The translations under genes were made by a program, and so were the position numbers. A model generated the notes under the pieces. The model did not search any database. It worked only from the letters and a program-made list of their open reading frames with translations, and was not told the origin of the DNA. From positions 29,693 through 93,692 of the forward strand of contig CAJHNH020002793.1 in the NCBI GenBank assembly GCA_905116865.2: a stretch of 64,000 bases of DNA, read 5' to 3'. Shown here piece by piece: positions 55,256 through 64,000 of this stretch. Source of the stretch: Candidula unifasciata. Its lineage: Eukaryota > Mollusca > Gastropoda > Stylommatophora > Geomitridae. Each line of letters starts with the position of its first letter. The first letter of the stretch is position 1.

Positions 55256-55328
55256 CCGTTGCATTCAACAGGTGCTAGAAGGAATAAACAGCTGCCATCA
55301 GCATAACATCATTCACAGGGATATGAAG
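55256..55328 (+). CDS. CaMK-family protein kinase exon (catalytic loop, partial gene)
   Basis: The 73-bp block encodes RCIQQVLEGINS then CHQHNIIHRDMK. This is kinase subdomains VIa-VIb: the alpha-E helix and the HRD catalytic loop (Asp of HRD is the catalytic base, Lys of HRDxK binds phosphate). CIQQ-[IV]-LE-x-x-x-x-CHQ is the wording of CaMKII; NIIHRD is closer to CASK. Acceptor TTTCAG ends at 55255 and donor GTGTGT starts at 55329. The exon enters at codon position 3 and leaves at a codon boundary. As I recall, vertebrate CaMKII genes have a 73-bp exon covering exactly these 24 codons. The expected next residues (PENLLL) are not found downstream, and no upstream exon was found. It may be a real exon with very long introns or an orphan fragment. 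Confidence 0.75.
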
Positions 55329-55647
55329 GTGTGTTCTGAACCCCAGCCTTACAGGAAGATCAGATCTGGTCTCCGTAATCGAGGCATCACTTATATGTTT
55401 ACTACCATTACCAATGTGGCTGCTAATGTATGGATGCCCGCTGAGTGTGTTTCATTCATGTCCGCCCATTAATATGCCTATTAGATAACCGCTATGGTTG
55501 TTGGCTGTTTTTGTTGCATTTGTGTTTACCTTGTTCAAGTTTGTTAATATTAACAGAGGCATTTTGTTGACACGTTTCTGAACACGTTGACTAAACGCTT
55601 TCAATGCCAAGAAACGCTCCATACGTTTATAGATTACCCTGAACATA
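55329..55647. other. Putative intron downstream of the kinase exon
   Basis: No repeat family recognised. No PEN-type kinase exon follows here. Confidence 0.4.
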
Positions 55648-55649
55648 TA

Positions 55650-55862
55650 GGATGTCCCATAGGTTTTTATACATTGGAAGAATAAACACTGTTTTATTAA
55701 TATATATATATATATATAAATGCTCTACATGGCTATCATTATTTTGAAAAGACATATCATTACGTGCCATCCACTGCTGAACATATTTCACAGATATAGT
55801 TATGTTTGTAGTGGTGTTGGTGATATGTTTATTTGTCCTATGTATGGAAACTTGTGGGACGC
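55650..55862. mobile_element. Tc1/mariner-like MITE
   Basis: Left end GGATGTCCCATAGGTTTTTA then TACATTGG; right end reverse complement GCGTCCCACAAGTTTCCATA then CATAGG; about 20 of 26 positions agree. TA flanks both sides (55648-55649 and 55863-55864), as expected for TA-targeting mariner-type elements. It is 213 bp, with a TA microsatellite inside (55699-55719). No transposase. Confidence 0.6.
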
Positions 55863-55984
55863 TAAGAATCTATCTATGAACTTCTTCTGTCCCATACTTC
55901 TGTGGTGTTGAAATTTTTTATCCTAATTATCATGTTGTCTCATTCGATCTCCTGTTTGCATTATTTTATTCCCTTCAAATTCCA

Positions 55985-56259
<275 letters not shown>

Positions 56260-56273
56260 ATAGATTACCCTCA

Positions 56274-56640
56274 TTACACGTCTCCATTCCTTGGTAAATC
56301 CCGCAGTGTGTAGCTGCTGAGGAAACCAGTCCTGTTTTGTGTTGGTTTCTTATTCTTCTTTGGCTTCCTTCGTGGTGCACTATTGACATGTTCTTCTTGC
56401 AGTCTGGTTATGGTTGCTGATTCACAGTCATCACTTAGTTCTCGCAAGCGTCTTTCTTCTTATGAAGCAAGCAGAATATCTGCCTGGTCTATTGCTCGTC
56501 TGCCCTGCACACCTGCACCTGCACCTGCAAACCTATCAGCTTGCTCATTTCCCTGCACGCCTGCGTGCCCTGGCGTAAATATGAAACTGATTAATTGCTC
56601 TTTACACAGAAAATATTTCTGAACTTCTGGTCCATACTAT
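56274..56640 (-). pseudogene. LINE RNase H and C-terminus relic (I/Nimb-like)
   Basis: Minus frame: KEQLISFIFTPGHAGVQGNE, then QADRFAGAGAG, a TAA stop after DILLAS, then ERRLRELSDDCESATITRLQ and EEHVNSAPRRKPKK to a final stop at 56274. F-x-PGHAGV-x-GNE-x-AD-x-[LF]AG is the distal motif of type I RNase H, with catalytic-site His and Asp preserved. Among non-LTR elements an RNase H domain is found in I, Nimb, Loa, Jockey-related and similar clades. The element is 5'-truncated and interrupted by one stop. Confidence 0.75.
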
Positions 56641-56644
56641 AGTT

Positions 56645-57058
56645 ATTTTAGTTTACTCTGTCCTAACCGTTGTTTTATCTCATTTCTGCATCCTGATTTC
56701 ACTATTGTATCCCATTCAAACTGAAAGAATGTTAACTCTGAAGTATTTTGAGATAGAAAGTGTTGAATATCTGAACGAAAAGAGTTATTAGTCAGAATCT
56801 GTCAAGGCGCCCTCCTTGTCACAGAAACTGTATGTGAAAGTTATAGATCTGTAGGCTTGTCACTGAAGCTGGCTGTCATAGTGATAGGTTTGTATGCTTG
56901 TCACCGAAGTTGTCTTGTGATAGTGATAAGTCTGTAGGCTTGTCACAGAATCTGTCTCTCACAGTGATAGGTCAGTAGGCTATGAACTATGCTCACCCTT
57001 TATTGTCGTTACTAGTTTAAAACATGCAGATAGCAAGCTCACCTAAGTGTAGGCTGCA

Positions 57059-57129
<71 letters not shown>

Positions 57130-57990
57130 TATTGTTTTCTCGTTGAAACATGCTATATGCCTCATTTTGTTGCATTTATGATATCGTTTCATTAACAAGA
57201 CTACCACCTTCACGATTTTCATAATAATAATTAATGATGATGATATGATAATAATATTAATAATGCATTAAGAAATTACGCCAGGCTATAAACTCGTCAT
57301 TTATAAACTCACACATTTTTTATGGGTTTTTTTTAAAACCTAATAATATGTAAATGCGAAAATGAAGACATGAATCTGTTATGTTAGTGAGTTCGTGAAT
57401 AACGACTAGTTGCTTATTCTGCACAAAGTTTGTCTTGAAACTTCAATGACTCAACGTCATTTAATTTGGCCAGACTGTCGCATTCTGTCAGACGACGACT
57501 TCACAATGAAGCTCGACGTTAAAGACAACATTTGATTAGTTGATTGATTGATTAATTAATTAATTAACCAATAAAAATGATTTCATTAGTGAGACTATTA
57601 ATTAGGTCAACAATGGTATCGTACTTCATGCGTGGTAGGTTTACAATTAACAATTAAGACCACATCAGTAGCTTTTATTTTCCAACAAATTTCCTGCCAC
57701 TCATTAAGGTAGAGTCGACAGCCACTGTAAATGGTGAGGACAAATGATGTTATTTTTTAACGGGAAGTCGGCCCTCAGCAGAGCACAACAACCTAGACAG
57801 ATTCCATTATGAAAGTCTGGATGTTGAACTAGAGGGCTTTGATCCGAGATGAAAATTCTTTTATTCTGCAATGTTTTCACAGAGATAAGCCAACAGGCAA
57901 AGCTAGCGAACTGGCGGCATGCAGACCCGCAGCGCGCTTTTCTCTTGGAACCTTTTTATACCAGACAACTTCCGATGCGTTGATTCTCAA
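56645..57990. other. Mostly unrecognised; AT/AC array inside
   Basis: Three near-repeats of GATAGGTTTGTATGCTTGTCAC-like sequence (~56835-56980; TAGGCTTGTCAC shared). AT/AC array at 57062-57124. A degenerate minus-strand family B SINE may lie at 57600-57740 (CAACAAATTTCCTGCCACTC, GGTAGAGTCGACAGCC). Confidence 0.45.
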
Positions 57991-58245
57991 TTACCATATA
58001 CGCAATCGTATTTTATGGTTACTTCACCAACTATCAACCCCGGCGGAAAGTTCTGGTTGTTCGTGCATTCACAGACCTTGTTCCTGTTCTAAAAATTTAG
58101 TTTTAAGTTCAGATTCGTTCAACATATCTGACTTATTGTATCCAAACTGTTAGTTGCTAACCTCTCAGGCAGATACACTCCGACATCGAAAGAAACAACC
58201 AATAATTAGTCGCCTCTTACGACATGCTTTTAGGGAGCAAGGAGA
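57990..58245 (-). repeat. Family A repeat with core, no GAA tail
   Basis: Plus: CCCCGGCGGAAAGTTCTGG, TTGTTCGTGCATTCACAGAC, ATCTGACTTATTGTATCC, CTCTCAGGCAGATACACTCC, then core AATTAGTCGCCTCTTACGAC and ATGCTTTTAGGGAG. The core is cut by the CT array at 58258. Confidence 0.75.
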
Positions 58246-58255
58246 CAATTATTTC

Positions 58256-58400
<145 letters not shown>

Positions 58401-58534
58401 TTGAGGCCCTCATACAGGGAACTCATATGATTTAGATTCTTATATGTAATTCACTTCCTCTCTCGCACGTACACCTACCCCCGACCTACCAAGTCCAAAT
58501 TTTTCCGTTAGGCCGTCTTTTCAGGATGAATATT

Positions 58535-58745
58535 ATTCAGCTTCCTTCAGATGCAGTGTTAGACGCTCATCTGCCGGCCTAGGGTCTTGTGTTTGAATCT
58601 CACCCCCCCCCCCCCCAGATCAATTAACATTTTTGTCCAGGTCGACCCAACCTAAAACGGGTACCAGGGACTGTTCTTTGAATTAAAACAGCCAATATGA
58701 TGTTGATTCACATCAGCCACCGAGTGCTGATTGGTCTATATATTT
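58535..58745 (+). repeat. SINE family B with C-run
   Basis: CAGATGCAGTGTTAGACGC, TCATCTGCCGGCCTAGGGTC, GTGTTTGAATCTCACC (B-box), C run, CCAGGTCGACCCAACC, AACGGGTACCAGGGACTG and GAGTGCTGATTGGTC. Confidence 0.75.
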
Positions 58746-58795
58746 CTTCTTCTTCAGCGTTCGCCCTTATAAGTGTGGTTGGCATAGTGTTTTGT

Positions 58796-58882
58796 AGTTT
58801 GCAGCTGGGCTGCGATATCGAATTACTCGCCTCTTACGACATGCTAAGGGGGCAGTGGGTCTTCCCACTCCCGTCCAAAAAT
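58796..58882 (-). repeat. H-body fragment joined to core
   Basis: Plus: TTTGCAGCTGGGCTGCGATA, TCGAATTACTCGCCTCTTAC, GACATGCTAAGGGGGCAGTG, GGTCTTCCCACTCCCG. H body and core are fused with the intermediate TTTGCTGAAATCGG segment deleted. Confidence 0.65.
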
Positions 58883-59062
58883 TAGGCCTCAGAACCAACA
58901 CGGATTCACATACAATATGAGTCTGGCATAAAAATCTAGACTATTGATTTTATTTTTAAAAAAAAAAGGGGGGGGGGGGTATTTTAGATGCTTTTTAACT
59001 AGTTTAAATTGACATTGAGATAAAATGAGTTAAAATGACAACTGTCTGAGACAATGAAAGAG

Positions 59063-59245
59063 TTACCGTATTTGCTTAAATATAAGATGGCCCCCACCTA
59101 TAAGACGAACCTTGATTTTAGGACCGGAAATTTTAAGAGGAAAAAAATTGATTACATAAAAATCTGCTACTGTTGTATAAGACGCACACTGTTTTAGGCC
59201 GTATACTTTTTTGAAAAATTAGTGCGTCTTTTACATGGGGACAAT
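59063..59245. mobile_element. MITE-like ACCGTATTT / ATAAGACGCAC repeat
   Basis: TTACCGTATTTGCTTAAATA, TAAGATGGCCCCCACC, TATAAGACGAACCTTG, then TATAAGACGCACACTG, TTTTAGGCCGTATAC and ATTAGTGCGTCTTTTACAT. Repeats with TACCGTATTT and ATAAGACGCAC in inverted pairs occur in many animal genomes as DNA-transposon-derived repeats. The right terminus is decayed here and I cannot assign a superfamily. Confidence 0.45.
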
Positions 59246-59912
59246 GCAGAACTTGAAAACAGTCGCCAATGTTATCATATTTCACAATACTCTTGAGGCA
59301 TATATGTAACACGTAGAGGAAATTTTGAAACATATTATCGATGCCTGTTAGTTTAACCTGGTCACATTATTCCATTTTGTATTTTTCAATATACTAATAG
59401 ATAACATCTAACCTATAAACATTCTTGTCACAGAATGGCTGCTAAATTACCCATTTCATGTGTAGATAATTATATGAACATTTGTGTATCTTAAAATGCG
59501 TTTGTTTTCTTTCCTCTCTTACTTGTCTCTTGTTTTCACTTGTCTCTAGTTGCTGCTGTCTTTTTATTTTTTTTACTGTTAGTGATCATATCGCTTTCTG
59601 TTTAAATGTATCTTTCTGGTGTGTCTAGTTTTTATGGCTACCATTAATGATAGTATAGAACGGAATAGAGGCATACAGTACAAGCCGTATGTGACATATA
59701 AATGACACTAGGAGGGTGCTTTGATTATAAATAGTGAAGATTGTAGCACATTAAATGCTTATAGATACCTGATTAATTACAGAACGTGTTTTTGCAACAA
59801 CAAAAACGACAGCATACATAACAAATGTTTGTTTTAAAGAAACCAAACTCAGCTTGTGATTTTTGTTAGACATATGGATCTCCACTTATATTTAGAAATA
59901 GTCATCTTTTAA

Positions 59913-60292
59913 CTCTTTCAGGCCCATGAATTTTGACAGACTTGGCTCAAATTAATTTATTTTTACAAAAATGGCAGAGGCGGTGGTACAAATAAAAGAC
60001 AGTTGAGAATGTAATATAGTTCTAATTAGTACAAAAGTATATATCTTTTTTTAAAGATGAATAAATCTAAATGTTGAATCTGTTATGTTTTTGTTTAATA
60101 CTTGTATAGTTGGTAGGAAAAACAGTTCAGCAGTTCTTTTGTTTACAAAGACAACATTTTACAAAACTAATTTCATTAACCATGAGCAGTAAAAGTCCGT
60201 CTTGAGAATAACTCTTTAAAGTTTGTTGAGTTTCCTAACACAGTCAAAAGTTATGATATATTTTTGAGCCAGAGGCTGTAGGCCTGAGAGAG
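59913..60292. mobile_element. piggyBac-like MITE with TTAA flanks
   Basis: Left CTCTTTCAGGCC after TTAA (59909-59912); right GGCCTGAGAGAG before TTAA (60293-60296), i.e. CTCTCTCAGGCC in reverse complement: 11 of 12 match. With TTTTAA outside on both sides the inverted match extends to 17 of 18. TTAA duplication is diagnostic of piggyBac-type insertion. It is 380 bp, AT-rich inside, with no transposase. Confidence 0.75.
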
Positions 60293-60299
60293 TTAAAAC

Positions 60300-60985
60300 A
60301 CAAAATTTTTTAGCAGAAAATTGGACTGGTAACTTTGTATTTTTATATGCTGCCTCATTTCAATGCAGCTTAGCCATAGTATGGTACTGTCCGAAACAGT
60401 CGTTTTGATGCAAACACGGGTAACTGTCACATCCTTCGCAAATGAAATGGGTCCTTTTGGATTTACCTCATCAGAACGAACACCTGAGCGCTCAGCTGAA
60501 TCCCTTTCCGAAGCCTGTGCTTGTGTTTGGAACATTCCAAAATCCCCCCACCCCCCCCCCCCAATGTTGAATGTTTAATGGAACATTGGTAACAAAGCAC
60601 GTTGGTACACCCCAACAGCGCTTCGTCCCCATCTTCAGCAGCAAATGAAGAGTTGCAATACCTATGGCACCAGTAACAAAGTGGCCGTGGTTGGTAACCA
60701 TTGCCATTTCAACATGAAATCAGAAAATGCACTGTCTGAAAATTACGCTAGAAATGAATCGGATTAGTTTGCGCCCAAAATGTGCGGGGAAAAACACAAC
60801 TTCTTATGTTTAGAAATATTTTTCTTTAAAGAAGCCAGTCTGTCAGACAGTATTTAGCTGTGTTTAAGTACATGACTCAAGTTCTCTGTCGAGGCTGCTA
60901 GATAGATATCGTCTTCTTGTTCGTTCGTTTAAAAGCGATTCTCAGGTTGTGTTGAGGTTTACAGATAGGTTGCAGTATATGCTTC
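60300..60985. other. No recognised feature; C run
   Basis: A C run at 60546-60562. Overlapping frames at 60293-60578 and 60492-60707 have no recognised domain. Confidence 0.4.
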
Positions 60986-60989
60986 TTTT

Positions 60990-61122
60990 GACCAAAACAT
61001 CCGATTTCAACAGACCTTAAGTTAGTTGCCTATTGCGATATGCTTGTTTAGGGGCAGGAGGTCTATTATCTCCCTTTAACTCTCAGATGGGACCTCCAAA
61101 CCCACACAGGGAGGTTGGTAGA
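60990..61122 (-). repeat. Core module with partial H linker
   Basis: Plus: ATCCGATTTCAACAGACC (linker, as TTTGCTGAAATCGG reversed), GTTAGTTGCCTATTGCGATA, TGCTTGTTTAGGGGCAGG, AGGTCTATTATCTCCC, AGATGGGACCTCCAAACCC. The H body is absent. Confidence 0.6.
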
Positions 61123-61315
61123 TATAAGGGTACAACCTGGAGCTGTCATATATAAATATTTCACTGGGGCCACACAACCTTTGTTTAGTCAACACAGAAA
61201 AGGCGTGATAAGTCATTTTACACCCGTGAAGCTACTGAGAATGAGCCCCTAAGGGTGTGCCCGGAGTGTTCTGATGAGTCCTCACTTTATTTAAATTAGA
61301 GGAACGTGTGTAAGT

Positions 61316-61492
61316 ATGGAACATATTGTAACCACTGGAAATATATGTGGAAAGAGAGGCAGAGGAAGACAACATGATATGATTCTTGCCAGCCTTTTGT
61401 CATAGCACACCAAGTATTACACGCAGTTGCGGATTGCGGAGAGGCATGATCGCCTACGCCAGTCGACAAAGCACTTTTACGGTGATAAATAA
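61316..61492 (+). pseudogene. LINE 3' end relic
   Basis: Frame reads MEHIVTTGNICGKRGRGRQH, then DMILASLLS, stop, then HTKYYTQLRIAERHDRLRQS and TKHFYGDK stop. [ML]-EH-[LI]-V-TTG-x-I-x-GKR-x-RGRQ-x-x-x-[ML]-x-x-SL then R-D-R-x-x-W-like is a LINE C-terminal pattern. One in-frame stop and loss of the final Trp mark it as dead. Confidence 0.7.
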
Positions 61493-61494
61493 GG

Positions 61495-62475
61495 AGGAGA
61501 ATTCGTCTTCCCTAGATGAGGAACAAGTCCATCGTTTCCACTTCTCCACACACGTCGAAAAGGTCCAGTGGGTTTACAAGATGAATAAATCCACGGCATT
61601 GTCTCCCATCGACTTTCTGCCATGTGCTCATGAAGCGTGTGAGAAGCTGTGCACTTTCCTAATGGCGGTTGCTTGTGCAAGATTAGAACTGCTGGCTAAA
61701 TATATCCACACAGAGATCGTGAAAGAACATAATTATTGAGAAGGAGGATGAGGGAAAACGATGTTGATACAGAACTGAACAGGCACGCGATGGGCGTATA
61801 ATAAAACTTTACACATATATTAATATATGATTTAGAAAATAATTTAGTGTTTTAGTTCTTTAAGTGACAGGATGCTTTCAATACAGCTGTGTCTGTGCTA
61901 CAGTTTTTGATTCTTAGAACAACTTATTTTAGGACACCAGAAATTATAGTAGCAATTGAAATATTAGTGGTGAACAGAAGAATGGGATAGGAAAAATAAA
62001 AAAATATATACATATTAAGTAAAGATTTGTAAATAAACGTACAGTGAACACCCTGATACTAAAAAAGTTACAAAGGACAGAGAACTGTTACATGCATATC
62101 AAAGTCCTTAATTTTACGCTGATGTGGCGAACAGTATAAAAATTACAATAGTTACCCACAATGCAGTAATCGTTTAATGAAAGGATATCCTGTATCAGCC
62201 ATTATTATTTTCCCAATGAATGTTTCCTAAGGAAGCCGGATTTTTATTTTATTTTAGAAATAACCTTGATTTCCAGATATCCTCTGCATTGTGCAGTTGC
62301 AGTACACCGCAGGTAGGGTCGCTCCAGCCAGCCAGTCTGCCCTATCATTACCAAACACGCCTACCATTGTCCGGGCAAAATAATCACGTGACTCTCCCCA
62401 GCCGAGACCACTGGATTAATGCGACCTATAAGAAGAAATTATGGACTTCAGCTTTTTAATAAAAGGGATATAGTG
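61495..62475. other. No recognised feature
   Basis: A frame continuing to 61739 (EEQVHRFHFSTHVEKVQWVY and onwards) has normal-looking composition but starts inside the LINE relic in another frame. I recognise no domain. The rest is AT-rich. Confidence 0.35.
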
Positions 62476-62477
62476 GA

Positions 62478-62650
62478 TTAAAGCTACAGTCGACCCAGCC
62501 TTAAATGGATACTAGGTACATTCCTTCGAAGTAAAAGCGGCCAGTGTGATGTTGACCACGTCACCTAACAAGTGGTCTTTAAAAATAGATCTAGCCCTGT
62601 ACGCCTAGTTCGCCAGAAGGCGGGAAAGGTGACCTTTGCTTTTTAATAAA
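62478..62650 (+). repeat. SINE family B body, 5' truncated
   Basis: CAGTCGACCCAGCCTTAAAT, GGATACTAGGTACATTCC, GAAGTAAAAGCGGCCAGTG, GATGTTGACCACGTCACC, TACGCCTAGTTCGCCAGAAG and GCGGGAAAGGTGACC. Confidence 0.8.
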
Positions 62651-62654
62651 TGTT

Positions 62655-63690
62655 CGGATCTTAAGGAATAACAATAATAACACCATAACACATAGTTAGG
62701 CAGTAATATGGGAAGCATGGTTTATTGTAGCCACCGGAATAGCACAATGAGTTACGTACAAAATTCTAGATGTGTAAAAGCAAACCTGCGTCTGTTTAGT
62801 TCCCTGGTGTTGAAGGAGTTAATGTCTCCAGGAGAAGGCTAAAAGGGAGAAGACTGCATTTTTTGTGAACTTAAAAGTTCAGGAAACTTCAACTTAACTC
62901 TTGGAATTTGTTACAAAAGTAGACATAAATGGATTCACTAAACACAGAAACTGTGACTAGAGAAAGCTCAATAAGAGGGTCAAAGGAAAACTCACACACA
63001 CTCACACACATAAAAAACGTTTTTACCGAAATCTTTATCAACAAATGAAAAGACAAGAAGAATAATCGTAAGCCCTAGGCACCAAAAGGGATGGTGGCGT
63101 AAAGAAAGACGAGGAACGGAGCATGGCAGTTGGAACTGAGCCATCCGATACAGAAGAGAGGGGGTGCGGGGTTGGAGGTTCCCAGCATTGACACACATAT
63201 TTTTCTAGGCTCAAAAGGGAGTAGGCGGGTCCTGAAGATTGCTTAATCCTTGTTTAAGAGTATAATATTATAATAATGTGCTGACTTTTAAATAAATATC
63301 TTATTTTGAAATAATGTGTAAGTTATAAATAAATACTTTTAAAACAATTATTTATACATATTTAAAGTGGGCTACTTCTTCTCTTTACAAAGTTATGGGG
63401 GGAGGGGGGGGGGTGGCTTTCTTAGCTCGGCTAAAACATTGTTGGTATGTTCTGGTGCCTATTATAAGAACTGTTATAAGAATTCTTGCAAAATCTAGGA
63501 AAGTAACTACATGTAGATCGTGTCCTGCGCACACATTGAGATGATCACATAACAAAAACAAGAAGGATGTTAAGATGACAAGAAAGATTATTGGTAGTTA
63601 AATTCAGGTGCATGATTTGTAGTGAAATATAAAAGGTTGGAACAAGCATTTGTATTTGTTTAACTATACACTTGTGGTTTATAACAGGTC
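62655..63690. other. No recognised feature
   Basis: AT-rich sequence with a G run at 63399-63412. No exon, TIR pair or repeat family recognised. Confidence 0.4.
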
Positions 63691-63695
63691 TATGA

Positions 63696-63933
63696 TATTG
63701 GCGTCAGCTCTGTGGCTAAGTCGATGCGAACGCTTCGTAATACCGGAATGCCGGGTTCGATCTCAGCTGCGGGCCATGCGCCTTGCGTTGGTTTCGACAA
63801 TGGTATCAAGAAAGCCGATCGTCCAGTAAGCAATAGCAAACTACTGGACGTAAATTTGCCTAGAGAAACCACACAACAGCCAGGGGCTGTTGGGGTTGGT
63901 TCTGCGACGTCCTGTAAGTGATACGCAACTAAC
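63696..63933 (+). repeat. SINE family E, full length
   Basis: GCGTCAGCTCTGTGGCTAAG, TCGATGCGAACGCTTCG (A-box region), GCCGGGTTCGATCTCAG (B-box), GGTTTCGACAATGGTATCAAG-type, ACTGGACGTAAATTTGCC, GGGGCTGTTGGGGTTGG and GTGATACGCAACTAAC. CTATGA occurs at 63690-63695 and 63934-63939, a possible short target duplication. Confidence 0.88.
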
Positions 63934-64000
63934 CTATGAAGAAGAAATACATAGATTTTATGAAGAAATAAGGTAGGATAAATAAAAATCGTATAAATAT

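Noticed and set aside
56383..56622. Plus-strand Ser/Cys/Ala-rich frame
   Set aside because: It is antisense to the RNase H coding relic on the minus strand.
61386..61739. 117-codon plus-strand frame as a gene
   Set aside because: Its first third overlaps a recognisable LINE C-terminus in another frame; no domain in the remainder and no splice evidence.
62810..62845. A piggyBac-like end (GTTGAAGGAGTTAA)
   Set aside because: No matching inverted end with TTAA found within a plausible distance.

Overview
This is eukaryotic, non-coding, repeat-dense DNA. It most resembles introns or intergenic sequence of an invertebrate, and I lean towards a mollusc, probably a gastropod. That lean is an inference from the style of the repeats (tRNA-headed modular SINEs, RTE-like LINE tails, a SPIN-like hAT element), not from any diagnostic gene. 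There is no operon, no rRNA, no free-standing tRNA gene and no complete host protein-coding gene. Most long open frames here are translations of microsatellites or minisatellites.

The one host-gene piece I trust is a 73-bp exon on the + strand (55256-55328). It encodes the HRD catalytic-loop segment of a CaMK-family (CaMKII/CASK-like) protein kinase and has a good splice acceptor and a plausible donor. A weaker candidate exon with Ig-like features starts at 43810. No other kinase exon was found, so if the exon is real the window would be mostly intron of that gene.

Layout. 1-6.6 kb: two minisatellites (44 bp and 72 bp), a family A repeat, two antisense LINE 3' relics and a 5'-truncated RTE-like LINE (5.49-6.59 kb). 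6.6-8.6 kb: unremarkable. 8.6-11 kb: a giant TTC array attached to a family A repeat, then a ~1 kb hAT-like element with 15-bp TIRs sitting in a TA microsatellite. 11-15.9 kb: SINEs, an inverted repeat pair, and an insertion inside a 42-bp minisatellite. 17-23 kb: repeat pairs, an RTE tail, TTTC and AAG arrays. 24-30 kb: 28-bp and 43-bp minisatellites (the latter with a three-unit higher-order period), the ACT array and a hAT-like MITE. 30-35 kb: SINEs, two with clean target-site duplications. 35.46-42.25 kb: a head-to-tail duplication of a ~3.3-3.5 kb unit that carries its own SINE and LINE relic. 43.8-46.5 kb: candidate exon, SPIN-like element and a composite polypurine block. 51-52 kb: three SINEs in a row. 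53-57 kb: LINE relics, the kinase exon, a mariner-like MITE, and a LINE RNase H relic whose 3' tail is a 270-bp TTAG array. 58-64 kb: more SINEs, a piggyBac-like MITE and another LINE tail.

The common thread is retroelement 3' ends and DNA-transposon ends seeding tandem arrays. Several of the largest microsatellites abut identifiable LINE or SINE-like ends, and both well-defined hAT MITEs carry tandem amplification of the segment next to one terminus.
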